Below, in pieces: positions 1 through 7,749 of a DNA stretch of 64,000 bases. Below the pieces are notes generated by a model. The model saw nothing but the letters and a program-made list of their open reading frames with translations. It was not told the DNA's origin and did no database searches. This DNA is from Weissella koreensis KACC 15510. Lineage in GTDB: Bacteria; Bacillota; Bacilli; Lactobacillales; Lactobacillaceae. The stretch spans positions 868,001 to 932,000 of the forward strand of contig NC_015759.1 of NCBI RefSeq assembly GCF_000219805.1. Direction: 5' to 3'. The number at the start of each line of letters is the position of its first letter. Position 1 is the stretch's first letter. The translations under genes were made by a program, and so were the position numbers.

Positions 1-403
<403 letters not shown>

Positions 404-497
404 AGTTGAATACGACGTGGTGGTTCAAGGTGTATTGTTAAAATTTATAAATATATGATTCAGTTTTGAGGGAACTAACTCTCAACAATTTAATACG

Positions 498-614
498 TGT
501 CGTGACGATAGCACTGAGGTCACACCTGTTCCCATCCCGAACACAGAAGTTAAGCTCAGTCACGCCGAAAGTAGTTGGAGGATCGCCTCCTGCGAGGATA
601 GGAAGTCGCGACGC
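498..614 (+). rRNA. rrf: 5S ribosomal RNA
   Basis: About 117 nt with the conserved 5S core ACACCTGTTCCCATCCCG and GAACACAGAAGTTAAGC. The ends GTCGTGACG and GTCGCGACGC sit where the terminal helix is expected. It lies about 95 bp after 23S and 5 bp before tRNA-Asn, so it is probably co-transcribed with the rRNA operon. The exact ends are estimated. Confidence 0.95.
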
Positions 615-619
615 ATTAT

Positions 620-692
620 TCCGAATTAGCTCAGTTGGTAGAGCACACGACTGTTAATCGTGCTGTCGTCGGTTCGAGCCCGACATTCGGAG
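620..692 (+). tRNA. tRNA-Asn (GTT)
   Basis: A 73-nt cloverleaf: acceptor TCCGAAT pairs with ATTCGGA, discriminator G, anticodon GTT in the loop CTGTTAA. CCA is not encoded. An identical gene lies at 6387-6459. Confidence 0.97.
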
Positions 693-719
693 TTGTAATT
701 CAGCTTTGCTGACGGACAT

Positions 720-792
720 GCCGACTTAGCTCAGTTGGTAGAGCGACGGTATCGTAAACCGTAGGTCGAGGGTTCGAATCCCCCAGTCGGCA
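720..792 (+). tRNA. tRNA-Thr (CGT)
   Basis: A 73-nt cloverleaf: acceptor GCCGACT pairs with AGTCGGC, discriminator A. The anticodon stem ACGGT/ACCGT encloses ATCGTAA, giving anticodon CGT. Last gene of the rRNA operon tail. Confidence 0.96.
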
Positions 793-800
793 TAAATTCG

Positions 801-834
801 AGACATTAGTTAACTAACTAATGTCTTTTTTTTA
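801..834 (+). terminator. Terminator of the rRNA/tRNA operon
   Basis: AGACATTAGTTA and TAACTAATGTCT form a long perfect stem followed by eight T. It ends the 23S-5S-tRNA transcript. Confidence 0.92.
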
Positions 835-943
835 TTGTTAAAAGATATCTTGTATTCATCCACGAACATGTTTTTAAGATTATTTTAATTTAAATTTCAG
901 TAAAAGAGTATAATTGAAGTCAATATGATGGAGGTATATTTTT

Positions 944-2344
944 ATGATTAAGAATTACGAACCAACAGCTTGTACGACGATTTTAATTGGTAAAGGGGCC
1001 AGTGCAGATGGCTCAACTATTATTGCTCGAACTGAAGATTCCCCGAATGGCGTGTTCAATGCTAAAAAGATGATTGTGGTCAATCCAAAGGATCAACCAA
1101 GACATTATCAAGCTAAGATATCAAAAGTAGAGATCGATTTACCTGATAATCCAATGCGGTACACAGCTACACCGGATGTGGATGAAAATCATGGTGTCTG
1201 GGGTGAAGCTGGAATAAATGCTGAAAATATTGCAATGTCAGCTACTGAAACAATTACGACAAATGCCCGTGTCTTGGGGGCTGATCCTCTTTTGGAGAAC
1301 GGAATTGGTGAAGAGGATATGTTGACGTTAGTGCTGCCGTATATTCATTCTGCCCGCGATGGTGTTCAACGTTTAGGAGACTTACTGGAGCGATTTGGAA
1401 CTTATGAAATGAACGGAATTGCTTTTTCTGATGTCAATGAAATATGGTTCTTGGAAACTGTCGGTGGACATCATTGGTTAGCCCAACGAGTTCCTGATAA
1501 TATGTATGTAACAGTTCCAAATCAACGTGGAATTGAAGCATTTGATTTAGACGATACTGAAAATTTTATGGCGTCTGCAGATATGATTGGATTTATAAAA
1601 GAAAATAAACTTCAAATTGACGAAGAATTTAATTCTAGAATTATGTTTGGAACACATACTGAAATGGATCATGTGTATAATACGCCACGTGCTTGGTCTA
1701 TTCAAAAAATGCTTACACCACAGGTGCAACATGAGCCTATGGATGATGATATTCCCTTTGCTCAAAAACCTGATCATAAAATAACTATTGAAGATGTTCA
1801 TATGATAATGAGTAGTCATTATCAAGGAACAGAATATGATCCATATGGCCAATTAGGCGATGAAACAACACGAAATCTTTTCCGGCCAATTGGAATTAAC
1901 CGAAATTGTGAGTTAAGTGTATTGCAACTGCGGCCAAATATGCCAGAAGATAAAATGGCTTTACAGTGGCTTGCTTATTCAAGCATGCCTTTTGCGACCT
2001 TGGTTCCTATCTATACACAAGTTCAAGATATTCCAGCATACTTCAGAGATACTACATTGCGTGTGACAAGTGAGTCTTATTATTGGGCTAATCGCTTGGT
2101 TGCAGCAATGGCTGATGCGAATTACAGTGAAATTATTCCATTCATTGAGCGTTATCAGTTAAATACTCTTGGGATGGCACGTCAACATGTTCACGTTGTG
2201 GATCGTGATCCACAAGCTGACTTAGAGTTGGCTAATCAAAAATTTGCGAATGAAATCAAAGAAGAGTTAGAAGCCTTAATGGATCAAGTTTTAATGGCCC
2301 GTTCAAATAATATGAAAAATGGTTATTCACGTTCAGATAATTAA
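944..2344 (+). CDS. pepDA: C69-family dipeptidase (PepDA-like)
   Basis: Cytoplasmic peptidase of the C69 N-terminal-nucleophile family; family members cleave dipeptides released during peptide catabolism. The 466-residue length fits. The early segment ACTTILIGKGASADGST holds Cys10, expected to become the N-terminal nucleophile after processing, followed by IIARTED. There is no signal peptide. The ATG at 944 is preceded by GGAGG at 930-934. A TATAAT at 909-914 is a likely -10, but its -35 is weak. It appears to be a single-gene unit between the rRNA operon and an amino-acid permease, consistent with a role in nitrogen supply. Family assignment is firm; substrate range is inferred. Confidence 0.9.
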   Translation: MIKNYEPTACTTILIGKGASADGSTIIARTEDSPNGVFNAKKMIVVNPKDQPRHYQAKISKVEIDLPDNPMRYTATPDVDENHGVWGEAGINAENIAMSATETITTNARVLGADPLLENGIGEEDMLTLVLPYIHSARDGVQRLGDLLERFGTYEMNGIAFSDVNEIWFLETVGGHHWLAQRVPDNMYVTVPNQRGIEAFDLDDTENFMASADMIGFIKENKLQIDEEFNSRIMFGTHTEMDHVYNTPRAWSIQKMLTPQVQHEPMDDDIPFAQKPDHKITIEDVHMIMSSHYQGTEYDPYGQLGDETTRNLFRPIGINRNCELSVLQLRPNMPEDKMALQWLAYSSMPFATLVPIYTQVQDIPAYFRDTTLRVTSESYYWANRLVAAMADANYSEIIPFIERYQLNTLGMARQHVHVVDRDPQADLELANQKFANEIKEELEALMDQVLMARSNNMKNGYSRSDN

Positions 2345-2390
2345 AATGATTTTTATATAACTTTTATAGATATAAATAAAAATGATCTAT

Positions 2391-2424
2391 TTTGAAATAA
2401 AATAAAATAAAATAAAAATAATCT
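2391..2424. repeat. Low-complexity AAAAT tract
   Basis: About five imperfect AAAAT units in the gap after the dipeptidase gene. No coding or structural signal is visible in the tract itself. It lies just upstream of the permease promoter. Confidence 0.6.
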
Positions 2425-2441
2425 AATACTAATAAGGTTAT

Positions 2442-2469
2442 TGTATTCGCAATTAAGTAGTGATAATAT
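2442..2469 (+). promoter_or_regulatory. Promoter of the permease leader transcript
   Basis: TTGTAT (2442-2447), a 16-bp spacer and TAATAT (2464-2469). Initiation near 2476 would place the leader-peptide Shine-Dalgarno and ATG 5-25 nt into the RNA, as in classical attenuators. Confidence 0.6.
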
Positions 2470-2499
2470 GAAACTATTCAAGGAAGGTGGGAATTAATC

Positions 2500-2556
2500 A
2501 TGCAACAAAATAAACTTGTTAAAATTAAAAATACCACCACCTCAACCACAATTTAA
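2500..2556 (+). CDS. Thr-rich leader peptide of the permease attenuator
   Basis: An 18-codon ORF encoding MQQNKLVKIKNTTTSTTI. It begins 9 nt after a strong Shine-Dalgarno sequence (GGAAGGTGG, 2482-2490). Six of the last seven codons are Thr or Ser (ACC ACC ACC TCA ACC ACA), then Ile and stop. The hydroxy-residue run lies on the 5' strand of an RNA hairpin that competes with an antiterminator, as in leader peptides of ribosome-mediated attenuators such as the enterobacterial thr leader. A stable product is not expected; the act of translation is the signal. The ORF, RBS and pairing are seen directly; regulation by charged tRNA-Thr is inferred. Confidence 0.8.
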   Translation: MQQNKLVKIKNTTTSTTI

Positions 2557-2637
2557 ATGGTTGGGAGTTTTTGGATATCTGAAATTAGATAATTTAGAGC
2601 AACCCAATCAATGCCTTTAGCACTGATTGGGTTTTTT
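2541..2637 (+). promoter_or_regulatory. Ribosome-mediated transcription attenuator
   Basis: Four segments pair in the classic alternative way. Segment 1 CTCAACCA (2541-2548, inside the Thr codons) pairs with segment 2 TGGTTGGG (2558-2565). Segment 2 pairs equally well, over all 8 positions with one G-U, with segment 3 CCCAATCA (2603-2610). Segment 3 pairs with segment 4 TGATTGGG (2624-2631) in the terminator. A ribosome stalled on Thr codons would mask segment 1, allow 2:3 to form and prevent termination. Normal translation would leave the terminator free to form. No T-box consensus is visible. Confidence 0.8.
2601..2637 (+). terminator. Attenuator terminator
   Basis: A perfect 10-bp stem AACCCAATCA/TGATTGGGTT with a 13-nt loop, followed by TTTT. 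It ends about 22 bp before the permease ATG, so it is a conditional terminator for the downstream gene and not the end of the dipeptidase transcript. Confidence 0.88.
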
Positions 2638-2659
2638 ATATGGAAATGAGGAAGGTCAA

Positions 2660-4069
2660 ATGGAAAAAGATAAAGGTGATTCAAACAAAATGGGCTTAAA
2701 AGGCTCATTAACATCTGGGCAAATGCAGATGATTGCTTTGGGTGGAACAATTGGAGTAGGATTGTTCATGGGTTCTGCCTCAACCATCGCCTGGACCGGA
2801 CCATCTGTAGTATTAGCATATGCTGTGATGGGGTTTATTCTATATTTAGTTATGAGAGCATTGGGTGAGATGCTTTATATTAATCCTACTACTGGTTCCT
2901 TTGCGGATTATGCAACAAACTATATTCATCCGATAGCTGGTTGGATTACTTCTTGGAGTAATATATTTCAATATGTAGTGGTTGGTATTTCTGAAGTTAT
3001 TGCTGTTGGAACTTATATTAATTATTGGTTTCCATCTGTTCCAGGTTGGACGTCTGGTTTGGTTGTTTTAATATTTTTAACGCTGGCTAATCTCGTTTCT
3101 GTTAAAGCATTTGGTCGGTTAGAATATTATTTTGCGATGATAAAAGTTGTTACGATTGTTTTAATGATTATTATGGGATTGTTGATGATTTTATTTGGAT
3201 TTGGTAATCATGGTCAACCTATTGGATTTGGAAATTTGTGGCAACATGGTGGTTTCTTTACAGGCGGTTTGAATGGGTTTATGTTTTCACTAGCCATTAT
3301 TGCGGGATCATATCAAGGGATTGAAGTTTTAGGAATTACAGCAGGTGAAGCCGAAGAACCTAAAACGGCTATCGCTAAAGCTATTCATTCTGTGGTTTAC
3401 CGTATTTTGATTTTTTATGTAGGTGCCATCTTTGTGATCGTCACAATTTTTCCATGGAATCAACTTGGACAAATTGGTTCGCCTTTTGTAGAAACGTTTG
3501 CCAAGGTAGGAATTGCTGGGGCAGCTTCTATTATTAATTTTGTTGTTTTGACAGCTGCCATGTCAGGAGCAAATTCGGGTATCTATTCATCAAGCCGAAT
3601 GCTTTTTAAATTAAGTAAAGATGGATTTGTTTCTAAGACAATTGCTAAATTATCGAAGCATCAAGTTCCATATGTTTCAATTATTTCAATTTCTTTTGGG
3701 ATCTTAATTGGAATTATTATGAATGTTTTTTTACAAAATTTTAGTAATATGGGAACAAAGTTATTTGTGATTGTTTATAGTTCTTCTGTTTTGCCGGGAA
3801 TGGTTCCGTGGTTTGTAATTGTGATTAGTGAATTGCGATTTAGGCATGCAAATCAGCATCAAATGATAGATCATCCATTAATGATGCCATGGTATCCATA
3901 TTCTAATTACTTCACACTTATTGCATTAAGTATTATTTTAATTTTTATGGCTATTAACCCAGATACACGTTTGTCGATTATCGTTGGGGCAGGATATATT
4001 GTTGTCTTGGCTTTGTTTTATCTGGTTTGGCATAAAAAACACCCTGATTTTTATCAAGGGAAAAAATAA
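2660..4069 (+). CDS. Amino-acid permease, AAT/APC family (probably Thr/Ser)
   Basis: Secondary transporter of the APC superfamily, 469 residues with about 12 hydrophobic segments. The N-terminal stretch ALGGTIGVGLFMGSAS is the family substrate-binding TM1 motif, and GEAEEPKTAIAKAI after TM6 is also typical. The start is the ATG at 2660, preceded by GAGGAAGG. A longer reading from TTG 2627 would begin inside the attenuator terminator and is rejected. The attenuator reads Thr/Ser/Thr codons, which argues that the substrate is threonine, perhaps also serine. The overall look resembles Bacillus YbxG-like threonine permeases. Family assignment is firm; the substrate is inferred from regulation. 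Confidence 0.88.
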   Translation: MEKDKGDSNKMGLKGSLTSGQMQMIALGGTIGVGLFMGSASTIAWTGPSVVLAYAVMGFILYLVMRALGEMLYINPTTGSFADYATNYIHPIAGWITSWSNIFQYVVVGISEVIAVGTYINYWFPSVPGWTSGLVVLIFLTLANLVSVKAFGRLEYYFAMIKVVTIVLMIIMGLLMILFGFGNHGQPIGFGNLWQHGGFFTGGLNGFMFSLAIIAGSYQGIEVLGITAGEAEEPKTAIAKAIHSVVYRILIFYVGAIFVIVTIFPWNQLGQIGSPFVETFAKVGIAGAASIINFVVLTAAMSGANSGIYSSSRMLFKLSKDGFVSKTIAKLSKHQVPYVSIISISFGILIGIIMNVFLQNFSNMGTKLFVIVYSSSVLPGMVPWFVIVISELRFRHANQHQMIDHPLMMPWYPYSNYFTLIALSIILIFMAINPDTRLSIIVGAGYIVVLALFYLVWHKKHPDFYQGKK

Positions 4070-4075
4070 ATAATA

Positions 4076-4134
4076 AAAAAGCTATTAAGGCCGTCTGAAT
4101 GTTGATACATTTCGGTGCATTAATAGCTTTTTTT
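4076..4134. terminator. Bidirectional terminator between permease and rpiR-like gene
   Basis: AAAAAAGCTATTAA and TTAATAGCTTTTTTT form a long stem with A and T tracts on both sides, so it can serve both convergent genes. Confidence 0.85.
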
Positions 4135-4141
4135 ATTTGAT

Positions 4142-4984
4142 TTAATCACGAGTTTGATCAATGGCCTGACGAATTTCTTTCAAAACAGCGGTTGTTTTAT
4201 CACCCATTTGAACCCCGACGAGGGTGAATAGGGTATCAACGATTGTTAGTTGAGCGATCAACGATGACATTGATTCACTCCGAATATTAACTTCTTCAGC
4301 TGCGCTAGATAGTACTAAATCTGCATTTTTAGCTAATTCAGAATTTGGGAAAGCTGTAATAGCGATAATTTTTACTCCGTGAGCTTGTAAATGTTGCATG
4401 ACAGACAAAGTATCATGATTACGACCAGAATGTGAAATCACCACTGCGACATCTTTGTTTGTCATCCGAACAGCCTCCATGACCTGGATATCGTAATCCG
4501 GATGCTGAAAACCGTCAATGGGGGTTCTTAAAAATTTATGGTAAGCATTGAAGGCAACTAATGAAGAACCACCTATCCCAAAGAAGCCAACTTTTCTTGC
4601 AGAAGAAATCCAACTAGCGGCCGTGGAGATATTATCTTCATTTAGAACCTCTAAGGTTGAACTAAGTGCATTTTGTGCTCCTGAAAATACTTTTTTAATA
4701 ATATGATGGGTATCATCATCTTCGTTAATTTCACCAAAGAAAGTATTATCATTAGGCATTGAAATGGCTAAGCTCAATGAAAATTCACGGAAGGAATTGT
4801 AGCCAATACGTTTTACAAATCGTGAAATGGTCGCGGTCGAAAGAGAAGTTGCATTGGCCATTTCTTGAATTGTCATACTTTGTACTTGTTCTTCGTGCGT
4901 TAAGATAAAATCAGCAATTTTAGCATCCGAACCGTTTAATTGAGTTCTAAACGAACGAATTCTGGAAAATCCACTTTGTGCCAT
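4142..4984 (-). CDS. MurR/RpiR-family transcriptional regulator
   Basis: A 280-residue DNA-binding regulator. Residues about 1-75 form the RpiR-type helix-turn-helix (MTIQEMANATSLSTATISRF). Residues about 110-250 form a SIS sugar-phosphate-binding domain (GIGGSSLVAFNAYHKF, then VVISHSGRN). Family members sense phosphosugars. It is divergent from gnd across a 178-bp intergenic region, so gnd is the obvious candidate target and 6-phosphogluconate or another pentose-pathway sugar phosphate the candidate ligand; this is inference. The start is the ATG complementary to 4982-4984. Confidence 0.88.
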   Translation of the reverse strand: MAQSGFSRIRSFRTQLNGSDAKIADFILTHEEQVQSMTIQEMANATSLSTATISRFVKRIGYNSFREFSLSLAISMPNDNTFFGEINEDDDTHHIIKKVFSGAQNALSSTLEVLNEDNISTAASWISSARKVGFFGIGGSSLVAFNAYHKFLRTPIDGFQHPDYDIQVMEAVRMTNKDVAVVISHSGRNHDTLSVMQHLQAHGVKIIAITAFPNSELAKNADLVLSSAAEEVNIRSESMSSLIAQLTIVDTLFTLVGVQMGDKTTAVLKEIRQAIDQTRD

Positions 4985-5105
4985 GATGTTTTTCCTCGAT
5001 TCATAAGAATTATAGTATTTACCTTTTATTTTACACTATTTAGAGGCGAGAGTGAGAGTATAAAAGGAATATAAGCGTTTTGTAAATTTTTTACATATAA
5101 AACCC

Positions 5106-5134
5106 TTGCTTTAAGTAAAGATATTTCATATAAT
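5106..5134 (+). promoter_or_regulatory. gnd promoter
   Basis: TTGCTT (5106-5111), a 17-bp spacer, and a perfect TATAAT (5129-5134), 29 bp before the gnd ATG. Confidence 0.82.
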
Positions 5135-5162
5135 AGAGTCATAATAAAAGAAGAGGTAATTA

Positions 5163-6074
5163 ATGATGAAATTAGGAATGATCGGTCTTGGTAAAATGGG
5201 TCTTGGTTTGTCAGAAAATGCAGTAGACAATGGTAATGAAATTGTCGCATTTGACTTAAACAAAGACTTTGTTAAAAAAGCAACTGACTACTCAGATAAG
5301 ATCTCTAGTGCAGATTCAATCGAGGATATGTTGGCGCAATTGCCATCACCAAAGGTTGTATGGGTTATGGTTCCAGCCGGAGCACCAACTAACTCAACTA
5401 TCGATGAATTAATTTCAAAGATGGATGCTGGAGATATCATCATTGATGGTGGAAACTCAAATTACAAGGATAACTTAGAACAAAATAAGCGTACAACAGC
5501 AGCAGGAATCAAGTTATTCGATGCTGGAACTTCAGGTGGAATGGACGGAGCCCGTAACGGTGGAAACTTCATGATCGGTGGAGATGACGCAGAAGCATGG
5601 AAGATTTTGGAACCATTGTTTGAAGGAATCGCACAAGAAGGCGGATACCTTTACACAGGACGTTTGGGATCAGGACATTACTTGAAGATGGTCCACAACG
5701 GAATTGAATATGGAATGATGCAAGCGATTGGAGAAGGATTCGAAATTTTGGAAGCTTCACCATTTGACTATGATTTGGAAAAGGTAGCACATTTGTGGAA
5801 CCACGGATCAGTTGTTCGTTCATGGTTGATGGAATTGGCTGAAGAACAATTCAGCAAGGATCCTAAGTTGGATGACATTACAGGACGTGTGGTAGCAACT
5901 GGAGAAGGAAAGTGGACTGTTGAAGAAGCTTTGGATAACCAAGTACCAGCCCCAGTAATCGCAATTTCATTGATGATGCGTAACCGTTCATTACAAGCAG
6001 ACACATTTACTGGAAAAGTAGTATCAGCTTTGCGTAATGGATTCGGTGGTCATGCCATGGAAAAGAAGAACTAA
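5163..6074 (+). CDS. gnd: 6-phosphogluconate dehydrogenase, decarboxylating, short form
   Basis: Oxidatively decarboxylates 6-phosphogluconate to ribulose-5-phosphate, the CO2-releasing step of the heterofermentative phosphoketolase pathway. It has 303 residues, the short-form (YqeC/GntZ-like) length and not the 470-residue form. The N-terminal Rossmann motif is GMIGLGKMG (about residues 4-12). An acidic Asp in VAFDLNK ends beta-2, which usually favours NAD over NADP. The substrate region GTSGGMDGARNGGNFM and the catalytic KMVHNGIEYGMM are intact. Start is one of two tandem ATGs (5163/5166) after AGAGG. It is monocistronic, with its own promoter and a downstream hairpin, and divergent from an RpiR regulator. 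Codon use is strongly biased, as for a highly expressed gene. Confidence 0.93.
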   Translation: MMKLGMIGLGKMGLGLSENAVDNGNEIVAFDLNKDFVKKATDYSDKISSADSIEDMLAQLPSPKVVWVMVPAGAPTNSTIDELISKMDAGDIIIDGGNSNYKDNLEQNKRTTAAGIKLFDAGTSGGMDGARNGGNFMIGGDDAEAWKILEPLFEGIAQEGGYLYTGRLGSGHYLKMVHNGIEYGMMQAIGEGFEILEASPFDYDLEKVAHLWNHGSVVRSWLMELAEEQFSKDPKLDDITGRVVATGEGKWTVEEALDNQVPAPVIAISLMMRNRSLQADTFTGKVVSALRNGFGGHAMEKKN

Positions 6075-6187
6075 TTTTTAAGATATAATTTGGGGAAATT
6101 ATATTCTGTATTATAAAAATTAGCCTTCCACATAATGCTTTAAATTTTGGGAGTTAATGAAATACGTGTTATAAAACTCGTTCTTAG

Positions 6188-6236
6188 ATGTCGTATATTA
6201 GTTGGATATTTATCTAACTTTTATACGACATTTTTG
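6188..6236 (+). terminator. gnd terminator
   Basis: ATGTCGTATA pairs with TATACGACAT (6222-6231), followed by TTTTT. The inner arms GTTGGATA/TATCTAAC extend the stem. Confidence 0.82.
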
Positions 6237-6330
6237 TTGTTTAAATTTTATTTGTTAATTTTATTAATTATAGAAGTATAATTAAAACTAATGTAAAAAA
6301 CAGTGGATATGAACAAAGAATAATAAGTAT

Positions 6331-6359
6331 TTGACAACAATAAGATAAACCATTAAAAT
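6331..6359 (+). promoter_or_regulatory. Promoter of the solitary tRNA-Asn
   Basis: Perfect -35 TTGACA (6331-6336), 17-bp spacer, and TAAAAT (6354-6359), 27 bp before the tRNA. The second tRNA-Asn copy is therefore independently expressed. Confidence 0.8.
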
Positions 6360-6386
6360 ATAAAGTTGTAGTCAGGTTACAATTAT

Positions 6387-6459
6387 TCCGAATTAGCTCA
6401 GTTGGTAGAGCACACGACTGTTAATCGTGCTGTCGTCGGTTCGAGCCCGACATTCGGAG
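6387..6459 (+). tRNA. tRNA-Asn (GTT), second copy
   Basis: Base-for-base identical to the tRNA-Asn at 620-692, including a few flanking bases (ATTAT before, TT after). It has its own promoter upstream and its own terminator downstream. Confidence 0.97.
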
Positions 6460-6480
6460 TTTAGAATGATTTTATAGAGG

Positions 6481-6515
6481 GAGGTTGGGATCTTTTTGTC
6501 CCGACCTCATTTTTA
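6481..6515 (+). terminator. Terminator after the solitary tRNA-Asn
   Basis: GAGGTTGGGA pairs with TCCCGACCTC (one G-U), followed by a T-rich tract. Confidence 0.85.
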
Positions 6516-6533
6516 TTTGAAAGGAAATTGGGA

Positions 6534-7196
6534 ATGGTTAAGCAGGGTAAATTCGCACAAGTCAATCAAATGAAACAACAAAAAAATGTCGCCAGACGAC
6601 AGTTGGATCATAATAGTAAAACTATTATGAATGATAAAATCGCTGACTTTTTAACAGTCCGATATCATTTGATGAATCAAAAACAACCAGTGTGGGTGAT
6701 TCAAGAAACTATGCTGCGCTTTTTGAATATCCTAATTGACCAATTTGGAACACAAACAATATGGAATTTAGAGGATGGATTGGAACAAAGCTTTAAAACT
6801 ATTGGTAATCAAGTTCCTTGGCAGTTTTATTATATTTTAAGTCTTCAAAAAACAAATTTTATGAAATTTTTAAAGCGTGAAGTTCCGGCTGTACCACTAA
6901 AAGATCGGCTTATTATGGTGAATGTAAGTTTGCAAACCTTTGATGAAATTGTTACTCAGCATTTAGCTTTGAACTGGTTTGCTGCACAATATCGAAACCA
7001 GCCTGAAAAATTGCAACAATTACAAGCCACTCAGATTAGTGATCTTCAAAAAAGTTTTTTAAATGAAGAAGGGGTTGCTTGGAAGTCTGTTGAGGTGTTA
7101 TACTTAAATCAAGCTATTGCGAGTGACAAGAGTTCTTTAGATTCACAAACACGTAAATGGATTGCTGCTTTAAAACAAATTGAAATTAATTTATAA
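6534..7196 (+). CDS. Hypothetical protein between tRNA genes
   Basis: I do not recognise this 220-residue protein. The N-terminus is basic and glutamine-rich (MVKQGKFAQVNQMKQQKNVARRQ). The rest looks all-alpha and soluble, with no signal peptide, no membrane segment and no obvious catalytic motif. Start chosen at ATG 6534, about 8 nt after AAAGGA; a TTG at 6528 is possible but closer to the RBS. It stands alone between a tRNA-Asn terminator and the promoter of a three-tRNA cluster. Length and codon use look like a real gene. An all-helical, TetR-ligand-domain-like fold is possible, but there is no clear helix-turn-helix to support that. Confidence 0.7.
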   Translation: MVKQGKFAQVNQMKQQKNVARRQLDHNSKTIMNDKIADFLTVRYHLMNQKQPVWVIQETMLRFLNILIDQFGTQTIWNLEDGLEQSFKTIGNQVPWQFYYILSLQKTNFMKFLKREVPAVPLKDRLIMVNVSLQTFDEIVTQHLALNWFAAQYRNQPEKLQQLQATQISDLQKSFLNEEGVAWKSVEVLYLNQAIASDKSSLDSQTRKWIAALKQIEINL

Positions 7197-7203
7197 AATA
7201 TCG

Positions 7204-7232
7204 TTGACACTTTGCAATATAGTTGTTATGAT
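7204..7232 (+). promoter_or_regulatory. Promoter of the tRNA-Leu/Thr/Arg cluster
   Basis: TTGACA (7204-7209), exactly 17 bp, and TATGAT (7227-7232), 37 bp before tRNA-Leu. Confidence 0.85.
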
Positions 7233-7269
7233 ATATAAGTTGTTTCGGTTACTACAGTAAAACATCTAT

Positions 7270-7352
7270 GCGGATGTGGCGGAACTGGCAGACGCGCAGG
7301 ATTTAGGTTCCTGTGTCCTTGTGACGTGCAGGTTCGATTCCTGTCATCCGCA
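7270..7352 (+). tRNA. tRNA-Leu (TAG)
   Basis: An 83-nt class II tRNA with a long variable arm (TGTCCTTGTGACG). Acceptor GCGGATG/CATCCGC, discriminator A. The anticodon stem CAGGA/TCCTG encloses TTTAGGT, giving TAG. Confidence 0.96.
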
Positions 7353-7367
7353 TTTTATATCTATCAA

Positions 7368-7440
7368 GCCGACTTAGCTCAGTTGGCAGAGCGCTTCACT
7401 AGTAATGAAGAGGTCGCTGGTTCGATTCCAGTAGTCGGCA
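7368..7440 (+). tRNA. tRNA-Thr (AGT)
   Basis: A 73-nt cloverleaf with acceptor GCCGACT/AGTCGGC, the same as the tRNA-Thr(CGT) at 720-792. The anticodon stem CTTCA/TGAAG encloses CTAGTAA, so the anticodon is AGT with A at wobble position 34. A34 is unusual in bacteria outside tRNA-Arg(ACG). Confidence 0.94.
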
Positions 7441-7475
7441 TTGGCTTGATAAATATGATAGCCCACAATTATTTT

Positions 7476-7549
7476 GCACCTATAGCGCAATTGGATAGAG
7501 TGTCTGACTACGAATCAGAAGGTTGCAGGTTCGACTCCTGCTAGGTGCA
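7476..7549 (+). tRNA. tRNA-Arg (ACG)
   Basis: A 74-nt cloverleaf: acceptor GCACCTA/TAGGTGC, discriminator A, anticodon ACG in the loop CTACGAA. This is the standard bacterial substrate of TadA. Confidence 0.96.
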
Positions 7550-7563
7550 TTAATATCTTATTA

Positions 7564-7594
7564 TAAAAGAGATTGGATTTCCAATCTCTTTTAT
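7564..7594 (+). terminator. Terminator of the three-tRNA cluster
   Basis: AAAAGAGATTGGA pairs with TCCAATCTCTTTT over 13 bp, followed by a short T-rich end. Confidence 0.85.
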
Positions 7595-7749
7595 TGTCGT
7601 TTTATCTTTTTTTAAGCTTTAAACGTTAGAGTAGGTTAAACTTTTTCAATATTTAGGGTTTTTAATAATTAAAATGTTTGTTTTTTAATTAATTTAAGTC
7701 TAAAAATGATAAAATTAAGCTAATTTAAATTAAAAATAAGGAATACGAT

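Noticed and set aside
466-657. ORF over the 5S rRNA and tRNA-Asn
   Set aside because: Lies wholly in structural RNA genes; no RBS.
2480-2560. T-box riboswitch ahead of the permease
   Set aside because: No T-box sequence like AGGGTGGNACCGCG and no specifier stem; the AGGTGGGAA there is the leader RBS. Leader-peptide attenuation explains the region better.
2627-2659. TTG start 33 bp upstream of the permease ATG
   Set aside because: It lies inside the attenuator terminator and has no RBS; ATG 2660 follows GAGGAAGG.
7326-7544. ORF of 72 residues over tRNA-Leu/Thr/Arg
   Set aside because: It is a translation of tRNA genes (typical LAQLAERFTSNEEVAGSIPV pattern).
7595-7749. CtsR operator upstream of ctsR
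   Set aside because: Only a partial AGGTTAAAC is seen; the tandem GGTCAAA repeats are not recognisable.
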